The translations under genes and the position numbers were made by a program. From contig OY970387.1 of assembly GCA_963719485.1 (NCBI GenBank), positions 2,294,001-2,358,000 on the forward strand: a DNA stretch of 64,000 nucleotides, read 5' to 3'. This document shows positions 1 through 7,966 of this stretch, piece by piece. Origin of the DNA: Bog-473 sp963719485 (GTDB lineage: Bacteria > Actinomycetota > Acidimicrobiia > Acidimicrobiales > RAAP-2). Position 1 is the stretch's first letter, and each line of letters opens with the position of its first letter. The notes beneath the pieces are model-generated. The model saw nothing but the letters and a program-made list of their open reading frames with translations, ran no database searches and was not told the origin of the DNA.

Positions 1-557
1 GAAGGGTCGGCGTACAGGTCGGCGTAGTCGAGGTAGTTGAGCGTGTGCCGCTCGACCGGGATGTCCTTCGTCTTCCGCCACGAGACGAACCGGGTGGCGC
101 CGTCCTCCGCGGCGACATCGGTGAGGTAGACGAAGAACTCCGCCTGCTGGTAGCCGGGCTCATGGCGGGGGACGACCAGCATGTGGTTGGGGTAGTCGGC
201 GTGCAGCAGCTGGTTGTAGCCCGAATCCTGGTGGGCGTACTTGGCGGTCGCGATCCCCATGTAGAGCGCGAGGTCCGTCGCGCCGAGCAGTCCCTCGGCC
301 AGGTCGACCACGTTGTCATGGAGGACGAGCGCGTTGAGGCGCGAGCTGTGAAAGGGGAATTCCGGCCAGGGCGCATCCCAGGTATGCCATTCGCCGACAG
401 CAGCGCCACCCGTTTCGGCCGTTTCGGCGGGAGTGGGGAAGTGGCGGTGCATGGCGTCCTGCGCCCCCGCCAACTCGGCGGGCGGGATCACGCCCGGTAC
501 GATGCACCACCCGTCGGTGTCCCAGCGCTCCTTCAGTTTGGACGTGAGCACGGGCAT
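1..557 (-). CDS. Phytanoyl-CoA dioxygenase (PhyH) family protein, 3' end outside window
   Basis: Only the first 185 residues are present; the frame runs off the left edge. It begins MPVLTSKLKERWDTDGW and carries H119-A-D121 in the context LLHADYPNH, which fits the H-x-D iron ligand pair of PhyH-type Fe(II)/2-oxoglutarate oxygenases. The distal ligand histidine and the 2-oxoglutarate-binding arginine would lie beyond the edge, so activity cannot be judged. Such enzymes hydroxylate acyl-CoAs or small molecules; the substrate here is unknown. A TAGCCT hexamer on the minus strand (564-569) ends six bases before the ATG, suggesting leaderless transcription. The gene is divergent from the helicase to its right. 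Confidence 0.75.
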   Translation of the reverse strand, partial: MPVLTSKLKERWDTDGWCIVPGVIPPAELAGAQDAMHRHFPTPAETAETGGAAVGEWHTWDAPWPEFPFHSSRLNALVLHDNVVDLAEGLLGATDLALYMGIATAKYAHQDSGYNQLLHADYPNHMLVVPRHEPGYQQAEFFVYLTDVAAEDGATRFVSWRKTKDIPVERHTLNYLDYADLYADP

Positions 558-672
558 GACGGCAGGCTAATCCTGGCGTCTGCTAACGTTGGTCTGCTTC
601 GGGCGTTCGCCCGGCGGGCCCGTTCGAGACATCTGATCGAGTAGGCCACTTCTTCTCGATCGGAGTCTTGTC

Positions 673-2127
673 ATTTCTTCCTTCTCAGACCTTGGCGTCC
701 CCGCGGCGTACTGCGACCGCCTTTCCCGTCAGGGCATCACCGAACCACTCACGATTCAGTCGGAGACGATCCCCCCTGCCCTGGCGGGCCGGGACATCTG
801 CGGCAGGGCGCCGACCGGATCGGGCAAGACGCTGGCCTTCGGCCTTCCCCTCGTCGTCAACACGGTGCAGGCGCGCCCGCGGCGCCCGCGAGCGCTTGTC
901 CTCGTGCCGACACGCGAGCTTGCCTCGCAGGTGCACGAGGTGATCGGCGACCTGATGGGCCAGGACCGCAAGCGGGTGGTGTCCATCTTCGGTGGCACGG
1001 GGTACCGCGACCAGGTGCGTGCCTTGCACAAGGGCGTCAACATCGTGGTCGCCTGCCCCGGCCGCCTCGAGGACCTCATCGAGCGGGGCGACGTCCTTCT
1101 CGACGAGGTCACGACCGTGGTGCTGGACGAGGCGGATCGTATGGCCGACATGGGGTTCCTTCCTGCCGTGCGCCGCCTGCTCGACCAGACGGCGCCCAAC
1201 CGCCAGGTCCTCCTCTTCTCGGCCACCATCGGGCGCGAGGTGGAGTCCGTCATCCGCAACTATCAGCGGAACCCGGTCAAGGTCGCCATCGAAGCCACCG
1301 CCGAGGCCAAGGGGGACGTTGCCCACCACTTCTGGAAGGTCGATCGGGCCGAGCGTGTGGCCATCACGGCAAAGCTCATCGAGCACCACGGCCAGGCGTT
1401 CGTCTTCTGCCGCACCAAGCGGGGAGCCGACCGCGTGGTCCGACAGCTCCAGGCCCACGGTGTGCGTGCGGTCCCGATGCACGGCGACCGGACGCAGGGC
1501 CAGCGGGAGAGGGCGCTGGACTCGTTCGCCAAGGGCAAGGCCGACGCCTTGGTGGCGACCGACGTCGTCGCCAGAGGCATCCACGTCGACGCCTTGCCGT
1601 GCGTGGTCCATTTCGACCCCGCGCCGGACCACGTGGACTATGTGCACCGTTCGGGTCGGACGGGCCGGGCCGGCCATACCGGGACGGTCGTGTCCCTGGT
1701 TACGCCGGAGCAGGACAAGGACGTGCGCGGGGTGCAGCGTGCGCTGGGCCTGGAACCGGGGCTCTTGGCGCCGTTCTCAACACCCTTGCAGGCACCATCT
1801 GCCGTCAATGGGGGCAGCCAGAAGAGCAGCGTTGGGCGGAAGGCCGAGGGCAGCCGGAAGGCCGAGGGCAGCCGGAAGGCGGAGGGTAAGAAGGCGGAGG
1901 GCAGGCCGAAGACTCGGAAGAAGACCGGGACGGTGAAGTTCTTCAACAGTGCGCGTGGCTTCGGGTTCGTCGAACACCAAGGAGGAGTGGACCTCTTCGT
2001 GCACCATTCGCAGGTCGAGGGAGATGCTCGCCGCGGCATCGCGCCGGGGTCGACCGTGGAGTTCACCATCGGCGCCGGCCGCAGGGGCGACGAGGCCCAC
2101 AACGTGAAGGTACTGACGCCCGGCTGA
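673..2127 (+). CDS. DEAD-box RNA helicase fused to a C-terminal cold-shock domain (ATT start)
   Basis: ATP-dependent RNA helicase of about 484 residues. Visible in order: F-S-D-L-G-V and the Q-motif region GITEPLTIQ (residues 4-40), Walker A APTGSGKT (about 48-55), PTRELA, VLDEADRM (about 150), FSAT, and HRSGRTGRAG (about 326). A Lys/Glu/Gly linker with repeated GSRKAE units joins it to a cold-shock domain (about 419-484: GTVKFFN, GFGFV, DLFVHHS). The frame is open from 637, but no ATG, GTG or TTG precedes GTG 865, which would delete the Q motif and Walker A. ATT at 673 has GGAG seven bases upstream and gives the family's usual N-terminus. The fused cold-shock domain probably adds RNA binding. 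Confidence 0.85.
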   Translation: MSSFSDLGVPAAYCDRLSRQGITEPLTIQSETIPPALAGRDICGRAPTGSGKTLAFGLPLVVNTVQARPRRPRALVLVPTRELASQVHEVIGDLMGQDRKRVVSIFGGTGYRDQVRALHKGVNIVVACPGRLEDLIERGDVLLDEVTTVVLDEADRMADMGFLPAVRRLLDQTAPNRQVLLFSATIGREVESVIRNYQRNPVKVAIEATAEAKGDVAHHFWKVDRAERVAITAKLIEHHGQAFVFCRTKRGADRVVRQLQAHGVRAVPMHGDRTQGQRERALDSFAKGKADALVATDVVARGIHVDALPCVVHFDPAPDHVDYVHRSGRTGRAGHTGTVVSLVTPEQDKDVRGVQRALGLEPGLLAPFSTPLQAPSAVNGGSQKSSVGRKAEGSRKAEGSRKAEGKKAEGRPKTRKKTGTVKFFNSARGFGFVEHQGGVDLFVHHSQVEGDARRGIAPGSTVEFTIGAGRRGDEAHNVKVLTPG

Positions 2128-2332
2128 GAACGCCTGGATTCCGCGTTAGGTGAGCAGGACCAGCGCCGCGCGGTAGGTCGCCGGTCGTGCGGTGCAGTCT
2201 GCCCGCTCGCGGGGCCAATGCCCACGATCAGCTCCGGCGAGCGCCATTACGGCGGTCTCGCCACGGCGTTCGTGGGGCTCATCGACGGCTTCTGCGAGGC
2301 CTACGACAGGTTCTCGAGGACTCCAAGCGTCG

Positions 2333-3769
2333 TCAGCAATTGCTCGCCGTGGTGCTGCAGAGATACGGAGCGCCCGGCGGGGCGATGTTTTGGCTCGCGT
2401 CGTAATGCACCCCGATCGAACCAGTACCCGAGATGGTGGCGGAGTTCACGATGATGTACGACGCCAGCGCGGGACCATTGCCGTTGAGGGCAAGGTCCGA
2501 GGACTTGGCATAGACCGTGCCCGAGAACAGAACACCCGGGGTGCCGGAGAGGGTCATCGGGGAATTGTCGTTGCGGTCGTAAAAAACGGTGAGACCCGCG
2601 TAGGGGCCCGTGGTCTGCGGAGCGAGGGTCAGATTGCCGGTGCCGCTCAGGCTGAGTGAACCTCCCGCTTGCCCACCGCCTGCGCAGGCGGCGAGCTGGC
2701 CACCAGAGCTGCACTGGAAGTACAGCAGCACGCCTCCGGCTTCCTGGACACTGGCACCTCCGGTCCCTCCGACCGTGAACGCACCCGTTATGAAGTAGGT
2801 CCCCGACTCGAGCGTGAGAACGGAGTTTCCTATGACACTGATGTTGTTGTAATTGCCCGAGGGGAGGGTCAGGGTTCCGCCGCCGCCGAGGGAAATGTTG
2901 CCGTACATCCCCGACGGCAGAACCCCGCAGACGGAGTTGCACGAATAGGAAGCGCTCGGGATCGTCGTGCCGCTTGTCGGCGTAGGGACCGGGAGACCAC
3001 CGAGAGGATCCGGCACCGGCTGTACGGGGGTCGTCGGAGTAGGTTGAAAGGCACCGCTCTTGTTTTTCGAGTCGTAGGATCCGACCAGGCCAATCTGCGG
3101 GGCCGTGACTGTTCCCGATCCGTTGATATACGCGGCGGCGTTCGTGCCCGATCCTGAACGTGACGAGTTCGCAGTTATGCCGGCGTTTCCGCTGGCGTCA
3201 CTCACCGTGAAGGTGCCCGTGCCGATGTCGTCGAGTGCCGGACCGTTCGGACCGCTCTGACCCAGAAGGCAGAGGGCGCACGGAGAGGTCCCGGGTACGA
3301 TCACCGCTGCCGCCGACGCCTCGACGGTGCCGCTCACGAAGCCCCCGAGGCGCGCCAGGGTGAAGGGAACGGACTGCGGTGGAAACTCGACACTGATGGC
3401 GGTGGCGCCTGCGGTCGAGGTGCCGTTGAACGTCACGCAGTTCTGGAGCGACCCCGACGGGGCAGAAAAGCCGGTAGGGATGCTGGGACAGGTGTTCCAG
3501 GCGGACGATGGGAGGTTCCTCCAGTTCTCATCGATGTAGCTCTCCGTGGCACTGACGATTTGGGACAATGAGTCTGTGCCCTGCTCCAGTAAGTCAGCAC
3601 CGGAAATGGCGGCATCGTCGACCGTGGTTTGGGCGTGCCGGTGGAGTTGCGCCATGTTGCCAAAGTCGACGCTCATGGCACCGGCCATGGAGAGCACGAC
3701 CAGAGAGAGGGCTACGAGAATGGCGACAGAGCCGCGCTCGTCTCGTTCCGATCGCCTGTTCACGTGCAT
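2333..3769 (-). CDS. TadG-like pilus-associated protein (second module)
   Basis: About 478 residues. The N-terminus MHVNRRSERDERGSVAIL leads into one hydrophobic helix (about residues 14-35), the layout of TadG/Flp-associated proteins, followed by a long exported region rich in Gly, Ser, Thr and Asn that resembles beta-solenoid or surface-protein sequence. The start at 3769 was chosen because it overlaps the stop of the upstream tadE-like gene by ten bases; the frame remains open further upstream but there lies over tadE. It probably acts at the cell surface in pilus assembly or anchoring. It forms a two-gene module with the TadE-like gene and is separated from the first TadE/TadG/peptidase module by about 300 bases. 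Confidence 0.75.
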   Translation of the reverse strand: MHVNRRSERDERGSVAILVALSLVVLSMAGAMSVDFGNMAQLHRHAQTTVDDAAISGADLLEQGTDSLSQIVSATESYIDENWRNLPSSAWNTCPSIPTGFSAPSGSLQNCVTFNGTSTAGATAISVEFPPQSVPFTLARLGGFVSGTVEASAAAVIVPGTSPCALCLLGQSGPNGPALDDIGTGTFTVSDASGNAGITANSSRSGSGTNAAAYINGSGTVTAPQIGLVGSYDSKNKSGAFQPTPTTPVQPVPDPLGGLPVPTPTSGTTIPSASYSCNSVCGVLPSGMYGNISLGGGGTLTLPSGNYNNISVIGNSVLTLESGTYFITGAFTVGGTGGASVQEAGGVLLYFQCSSGGQLAACAGGGQAGGSLSLSGTGNLTLAPQTTGPYAGLTVFYDRNDNSPMTLSGTPGVLFSGTVYAKSSDLALNGNGPALASYIIVNSATISGTGSIGVHYDASQNIAPPGAPYLCSTTASNC

Positions 3770-4410
3770 GTCAATCCTGGGATCGCCTGGCCGTTGTAAG
3801 AGACCTGGCTTGAGCTCGAGTTGTAGGACGCGAACGCGGTTGTGGTCGATGGTTGGGGCTGTTCCATGAGTTGTCGACTGGAGGTGTAAACCGTCGTGCC
3901 CGACACGAAGATCGACGTCAGGCCCGTGGTTGACTCCAATGGCGCCTGGGCACACACCACCAGGTCGTCGGTCACGCTCGTCCCCTGAGCGGGGGATCCA
4001 CCGCAGCTGAGGGCCGATCCTGGAGTGACAAAGCAAATGCCGACGGAAAGGTTGTTGGTATTAAGACCTGTGAGCTGTCCGAGGTCGGCGACAACGTTGC
4101 AGACCGCCTGCGCCGTGGGGGTCTTCGTCCCACCCTGGCTGCAGAGGCTGCCGCTGTACTGATAACTGTTGAGGGAGATCGCTCTGGCGGCGGAAGCGAC
4201 CCCGCTCTGCATCGACATATCGCCGCCGAACATCAACCCGAAATCGATGATGCCGCACAGCAAAAGGACGAGCAAGGGAACGACGATGGCGAATTCCACC
4301 AACGCTGCGCCATCCTCGTTGGCGCGTCTCGTCCTCAAATAGCCGAGTGCACCTTGGGGGCTCTCATGATCCGGTCGCGAAGGTGCAGACGTGGTGCAGA
4401 CGCGTCCCAT
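3760..4410 (-). CDS. TadE-like pseudopilin (second module)
   Basis: 216 residues. Near residue 34 the sequence reads EDGAALVEFAIVVPLLVLLL: a glycine followed, after four residues, by Glu-Phe and a hydrophobic helix. This is the prepilin-type processing site and TadE domain, so the prepilin peptidase at 4719-5462 should cleave after the Gly. The rest is an exported domain with several cysteines. On the minus strand GACTAT (4417-4422) ends six bases before the ATG, so the mRNA may be leaderless. A degenerate version of the Tad element seen at the other pilus promoters (CCTAT at the expected place, the TGGTC half poorly kept) lies at 4440-4460. Confidence 0.75.
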   Translation of the reverse strand: MGRVCTTSAPSRPDHESPQGALGYLRTRRANEDGAALVEFAIVVPLLVLLLCGIIDFGLMFGGDMSMQSGVASAARAISLNSYQYSGSLCSQGGTKTPTAQAVCNVVADLGQLTGLNTNNLSVGICFVTPGSALSCGGSPAQGTSVTDDLVVCAQAPLESTTGLTSIFVSGTTVYTSSRQLMEQPQPSTTTAFASYNSSSSQVSYNGQAIPGLTCT

Positions 4411-4718
4411 GCACCAATAGTCGGCGTAATGACCGATGAACCCATAGGAAAAAAGCCCCTATTTTGGCGTCACCAGCGCAGGTTTGATCGCCTGTTGTCG
4501 AGCGCGTCCGCTGCGGCCCGTGCGAACGAGTCGAAACAGTCACACCAGGAGCCGTTGACTGTCGCGTTCGCAGAGAAGCCGTGTCGAGGAACTCGCCGGA
4601 GGTTCTTGAACAAACGTTCCGGCGCGACCAAACGCTCAGGGGCGCCCGTCCCCAGTGCCGGCGAAGGCGTCCGTCCGCGGTGCCGTCGGCGCAGGTCCTC
4701 TCCGGGTCTCCTCGGTAT
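4411..4718. other. Intergenic region between the two minus-strand Tad modules
   Basis: No gene seen. On the minus strand the left end holds the putative leaderless promoter of the second tadE-like gene (GACTAT at 4417-4422) and a weak copy of the Tad element (4440-4460). ATAGG and CCTAT arms flank an A-rich loop near 4444-4462. The rest, downstream of the prepilin peptidase stop, has no clear terminator. Confidence 0.4.
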
Positions 4719-5462
4719 CTAGCTCCAGGTCACGAGCACCAGGGCCGTCGCGAGGGCCAGGTAGAGGCCGAAGGGCATCGCGGATTTGCGGTCGGCGCGA
4801 TGTGCCGCGATGAGGCCGACCCCGACAACGGCGGCGAAGATATTGGCGAGGAAGAACCCCTCGAGGAGCGCGAGCGGGTTGATCCAGGCGAGTCCGAACC
4901 CGATGACGAGCGACAGGCGGACGTCGCCGAAGGCCATCCAGTGCGGGTTCATCAGGTTCACCACGAACAGGACCGCGAAGAACGCGGCCCCGCCCACCGA
5001 CGCCACGACGAGGCGGTGCCACTCATCCATAACGCCCGCGATCACGATGCCACTGAGGATCACCGCCGCGCTCAGCGCGTAGACGATGGTCTTGGGCAGC
5101 AGGCGGTGCGTCAGGTCACAGTACGCGAGCTGCACCATCCCGACGAACAGCAGCAGGGGCGGCAGGGCGATGATCGACCAGCCCACCTGGTGCAACACAT
5201 AGGCGGGAACCAGGCCGGAGACCATCAGGAGGGCCACCCGGTGCCAGGGAGGGACACGGATGGGCGCGGTCGAGGTGACGGCCGTCGCAGTGACCGCCGA
5301 CGCAGTCGTCGTCGTCGCCTCATCGGCCACCAAAGCGTTGCTCGCCGCGTCGGCCGAGCGAGCGACTGAGGCGGCCAGCTCGCGCCGCGTGAACGGTACG
5401 AGCAGCGCGCCGGCCGCCATGCCGATGGCCGCTCCGCCGAGGAGGGTGGCCCAGGTGCTCAC
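4719..5462 (-). CDS. tadV: Prepilin peptidase (A24 family, TadV/CpaA-like)
   Basis: 247 residues, membrane aspartic protease predicted to process the Flp pilin and the TadE/TadG pseudopilins. Two catalytic aspartates are recognisable: one in YCDLTHRLLP and one in MAFGDVRLS, the equivalent of the G-x-G-D motif, although the first glycine position is Ala. Several hydrophobic helices follow. The N-terminal 70 residues are an extra helix plus an Ala/Thr-rich linker, and the methylase-type zinc domain of PilD is absent, as usual in Tad systems. The GTG start overlaps the stop of the preceding TadG gene as GTGA, so translation is probably coupled. Last gene of a tadE-tadG-peptidase operon. Confidence 0.85.
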   Translation of the reverse strand: MSTWATLLGGAAIGMAAGALLVPFTRRELAASVARSADAASNALVADEATTTTASAVTATAVTSTAPIRVPPWHRVALLMVSGLVPAYVLHQVGWSIIALPPLLLFVGMVQLAYCDLTHRLLPKTIVYALSAAVILSGIVIAGVMDEWHRLVVASVGGAAFFAVLFVVNLMNPHWMAFGDVRLSLVIGFGLAWINPLALLEGFFLANIFAAVVGVGLIAAHRADRKSAMPFGLYLALATALVLVTWS

Positions 5463-7192
5463 GGCGCGAGCTCGATCGCGTCGCAGTTGGAGCCCAGGTC
5501 GGCCACGTCGGCGTTGCCAACGGAGACACCCGCCGCCAGGAGAACGGGTGCGTAGAAGCGAGGCAATACTGAAGTGAGCAGGGTGTACACCGGGCTCAAG
5601 GTGCTGAGGCCCCCAAAGGACAGGACAGGCACTCCGAGCGACTGCGGATTGGTGCCGGCCGAGATGGTGCTCGCGGTCGGCGGCACGACACTCGAGCCGT
5701 AGGACTCGCTGGTCGGGGGCGCACCATTGATGGTCAGAGTTGTAGTGGCCACGCCGGCCAGGGTTATCGCGGCCGTCGCTGTCGTGGTCGAGGCGTTGAT
5801 AGTCGTGTTCGCCATGGCGTTATTGGCGCACGTGATGCTGCTGAGGGTCGCCACCCCGTCGGCCGCGGACAGCGGGATGTCGAGGAGTCCTGCTCCCAGG
5901 ACACTCAGTTGGAGGTCCGCCGAGATCTGCGACGTCTCCGCGCACGTCGACGTGCCCGAGGTCGCCGGGCAGGGCGACGCCGCGGTGTAAGAACCCACGG
6001 GCCCGATGGCGATCTGGGCCGGTTGGATGACGTGGAGGAACAGTTCGGCCGACGTCACGCCAGGGACGTTGAGTGCCGAGGTGATGTCCAGGCCGCTCGA
6101 CCCGTTCACGAGTTCAGCCTCTGTTGTCAGCATCTGGAGCACGTTCACGCCCGCCGAGAGCGAGGAGAGCGACAGATCGCCGTTGGCGCAATTCGACCCG
6201 TTGACCGAGACGAGCTGACACAGCTCGACCGAGGTGGATCCGCGGAAGTCGAGATCGGCGAGCGCATCACTCGCGTTGTCGCGCTGGCTCGTCTTGCCCG
6301 TGCTGCACGGTCCCGACGGCGTTTGGTTGTTCACGGCGTTGGTGAAGATGCCCAGCCATTGCGCCGCCGTCAGTGACGTCGTCATCACATCGGAGGGGTT
6401 CAGCAGAGTCCCCGACGCGGTGATCAGCTGATCCAGGCTGACAGAGGTATTGGCCAAGCCTTGATAGCCCAAGGCGGTCAAGTTGGCCGAGGTCCCAAGC
6501 GGTCTCAGGATGTCGTTGAGCACCGTCGTCTGCTGCGCGTTGACACTCACCAGGTACGACCCGATGGAGAAGCAGGACATGGCCTGCCAGACAGAACAAG
6601 CTGTAGTCGGGCAACTCGTGCATCCCCCGGTGGGGCAACTGAAGCAGGGATTGTTACTGCACCCCATGCCGCACCCGCCACTGGTCGTCGTCCCGCAGCC
6701 GCTGCCCACCGGGAGCCCGCTCCCGCTTCTCGTGACCAGATTGTCGCCACCCCAGAAGGGCTGTGGCACCGCCTGCTTCGCGGTGACCGCGACGGCGTTG
6801 CAGACCGGGACGCCCGGGTCGAAGGGGACGGTGTCCTGGCAACCCGCGGCCGGAATCGTGTACGTCCCGTTCTGATACAGCATCGGTGTCACGGCGAGCT
6901 GGGCGTTCGAAGAGTTATCGGTGAGGACGCCCGGAACCTCGTTGTCGAGGTAGTTCTGGACGCCGGCCATCGTCGTCTGCTGGTCAGCCACGTTGATGTA
7001 CTGGATGAGGTCCATCGCAGCCGTGTCGGCTACGGCCTGCGCGGTCCGGCTGCCGACGACCAAGAAACCCATGTCGACGCCCATGGCGCCGGCCCCGAGA
7101 AGCGCGACCATGCAGACGGACGTCAAGACGAGGACGGCGCCGCGTTCCTGCTCGCGGCGGGACCGGAGCCAGTTCCGGAATCGTGCGATCAC
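5459..7192 (-). CDS. tadG: TadG-like pilus-associated protein with cysteine-rich insert (first module)
   Basis: About 577 residues. A short basic N-terminus (VIARFRNWLRSRREQERG) leads into one hydrophobic helix, the usual TadG arrangement; the rest is exported, rich in Ser, Thr, Ala and Gly. Residues about 166-207 contain nine cysteines spaced mostly 2-5 residues apart (nucleotides 6572-6697), unlike the rest of the protein and unlike the second TadG. The GTG start at 7192 overlaps the tadE stop as GTGA and the stop overlaps the peptidase start in the same way. The frame continues upstream over tadE, but a start there would create a long overlap. Predicted role: cell-surface component of Tad pilus assembly. 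Confidence 0.78.
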   Translation of the reverse strand: MIARFRNWLRSRREQERGAVLVLTSVCMVALLGAGAMGVDMGFLVVGSRTAQAVADTAAMDLIQYINVADQQTTMAGVQNYLDNEVPGVLTDNSSNAQLAVTPMLYQNGTYTIPAAGCQDTVPFDPGVPVCNAVAVTAKQAVPQPFWGGDNLVTRSGSGLPVGSGCGTTTSGGCGMGCSNNPCFSCPTGGCTSCPTTACSVWQAMSCFSIGSYLVSVNAQQTTVLNDILRPLGTSANLTALGYQGLANTSVSLDQLITASGTLLNPSDVMTTSLTAAQWLGIFTNAVNNQTPSGPCSTGKTSQRDNASDALADLDFRGSTSVELCQLVSVNGSNCANGDLSLSSLSAGVNVLQMLTTEAELVNGSSGLDITSALNVPGVTSAELFLHVIQPAQIAIGPVGSYTAASPCPATSGTSTCAETSQISADLQLSVLGAGLLDIPLSAADGVATLSSITCANNAMANTTINASTTTATAAITLAGVATTTLTINGAPPTSESYGSSVVPPTASTISAGTNPQSLGVPVLSFGGLSTLSPVYTLLTSVLPRFYAPVLLAAGVSVGNADVADLGSNCDAIELAP

Positions 7193-7671
7193 GAGACGGA
7201 CCCGAGCTGCACGATGTTTGTGGACGAAATGGTCGACGGCGTGATGACGCTGAGACCGGGCAGTTCCGGGAACAGAGGGCTCGAGGAGTAGTTGTACGTG
7301 ACGGTCACTCTCAGGCAGTCGATGCTGGCGTTCGAGGGGCACTTCTCCGTGCTGGCCACGCAGGTGATCGCGCTGTTCGAGGTGGCGCAGGCACCCTTGT
7401 CCATCCAGCCCACGTCCGTTCCCGCCTGCGTCTCAGCCGTCGACACTGCGCTCGAGGGCGCGACCAGACCCGCCCGGGCGGCGTCGGCGGCGGCCTGCGT
7501 CACCGTGGCCTGGGCGGCCAGGATCAGGCCGTAGGTGATGATCCCGTAGAGCAGCGTGATCAGCAGCAGGACGACGATGGCGAACTCGATCATTTCGGCC
7601 CCGCGCTCGCCATGATCGTTCTCCTTTCGCCGCCTCAGTTTTTGCACAACTTCCGAGGTACGCGGTCCCAA
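7189..7671 (-). CDS. tadE: TadE-like pseudopilin (first module)
   Basis: 160 residues. The segment ERGAEMIEFAIVVLLLITLL (about residues 22-41) is a TadE domain with a prepilin-type site: Gly, four residues, then Glu-Phe and a hydrophobic helix. The exported part has several cysteines. TTG at 7671 is preceded by GGGAGGG with about nine bases of spacing; GTG 7647 is an alternative start. The gene heads the minus-strand tadE-tadG-tadV operon and is divergent from cpaB. Its upstream region carries a copy of the Tad element (7766-7786) and a CAGAAT -10 hexamer (7741-7746). Confidence 0.8.
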   Translation of the reverse strand: MGPRTSEVVQKLRRRKENDHGERGAEMIEFAIVVLLLITLLYGIITYGLILAAQATVTQAAADAARAGLVAPSSAVSTAETQAGTDVGWMDKGACATSNSAITCVASTEKCPSNASIDCLRVTVTYNYSSSPLFPELPGLSVITPSTISSTNIVQLGSVS

Positions 7672-7765
7672 CTTTTGTTCCCTCCCCCATATCGGCGGCT
7701 CCGCGCAGGGCTTGACCGCAGCGAATTGTTCACGGGTTGGATTCTGTGGCGCGCCGGCCCGCCCG

Positions 7766-7786
7766 GTACATGGGACATTTGGACCA
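7766..7786 (-). promoter_or_regulatory. Tad element, copy upstream of tadE
   Basis: Reads TGGTC, seven bases, CCCAT on the minus strand, matching 12 of the 13 positions that are invariant among the other three strong copies. Its last four bases (GTAC) equal those of the cpaB copy. A CAGAAT hexamer at 7741-7746 lies one base further away than in the other copies. Confidence 0.55.
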
Positions 7787-7821
7787 TTTGGTGCCGCGAG
7801 CAGGGGCGCTCGGCTCGAGAA

Positions 7822-7842
7822 TGGTCAATAGGACCTATGTAC
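7822..7842 (+). promoter_or_regulatory. Tad element, copy upstream of cpaB
   Basis: TGGTC, seven bases, CCTAT. A TACCCT hexamer at 7861-7866 sits at the same spacing (39 bases from the element's first base) as GACAAT at the two pilin genes. The element would be centred near -41 relative to the predicted transcription start, where class II activators bind. The divergent copy on the other strand is 36 bases away. Confidence 0.6.
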
Positions 7843-7966
7843 GTTGGCGGGTTGTCGTCGTACCCTCCAACGGAGCCAAGGCCCGCGGTCTCGACGAGGG
7901 CGCCGGCCACGAAGCAGTGGACATGACGGGGCGTTGTCACGCCGTTGAGTGAGGGGGGAAGTTTCT

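Noticed and set aside
601..612. GGGC-GTTC-GCCC hairpin upstream of the helicase
   Set aside because: Only a 4-bp stem in GC-rich DNA; expected by chance and lacking a T run.
2218..2454. Small plus-strand frame starting MPTISSGERHYGGLATAFVG, which could be the remnant of a gene
   Set aside because: The first 35 residues look protein-like, but the frame then runs into the antisense of the TadG gene with no family match; it is too short to support.
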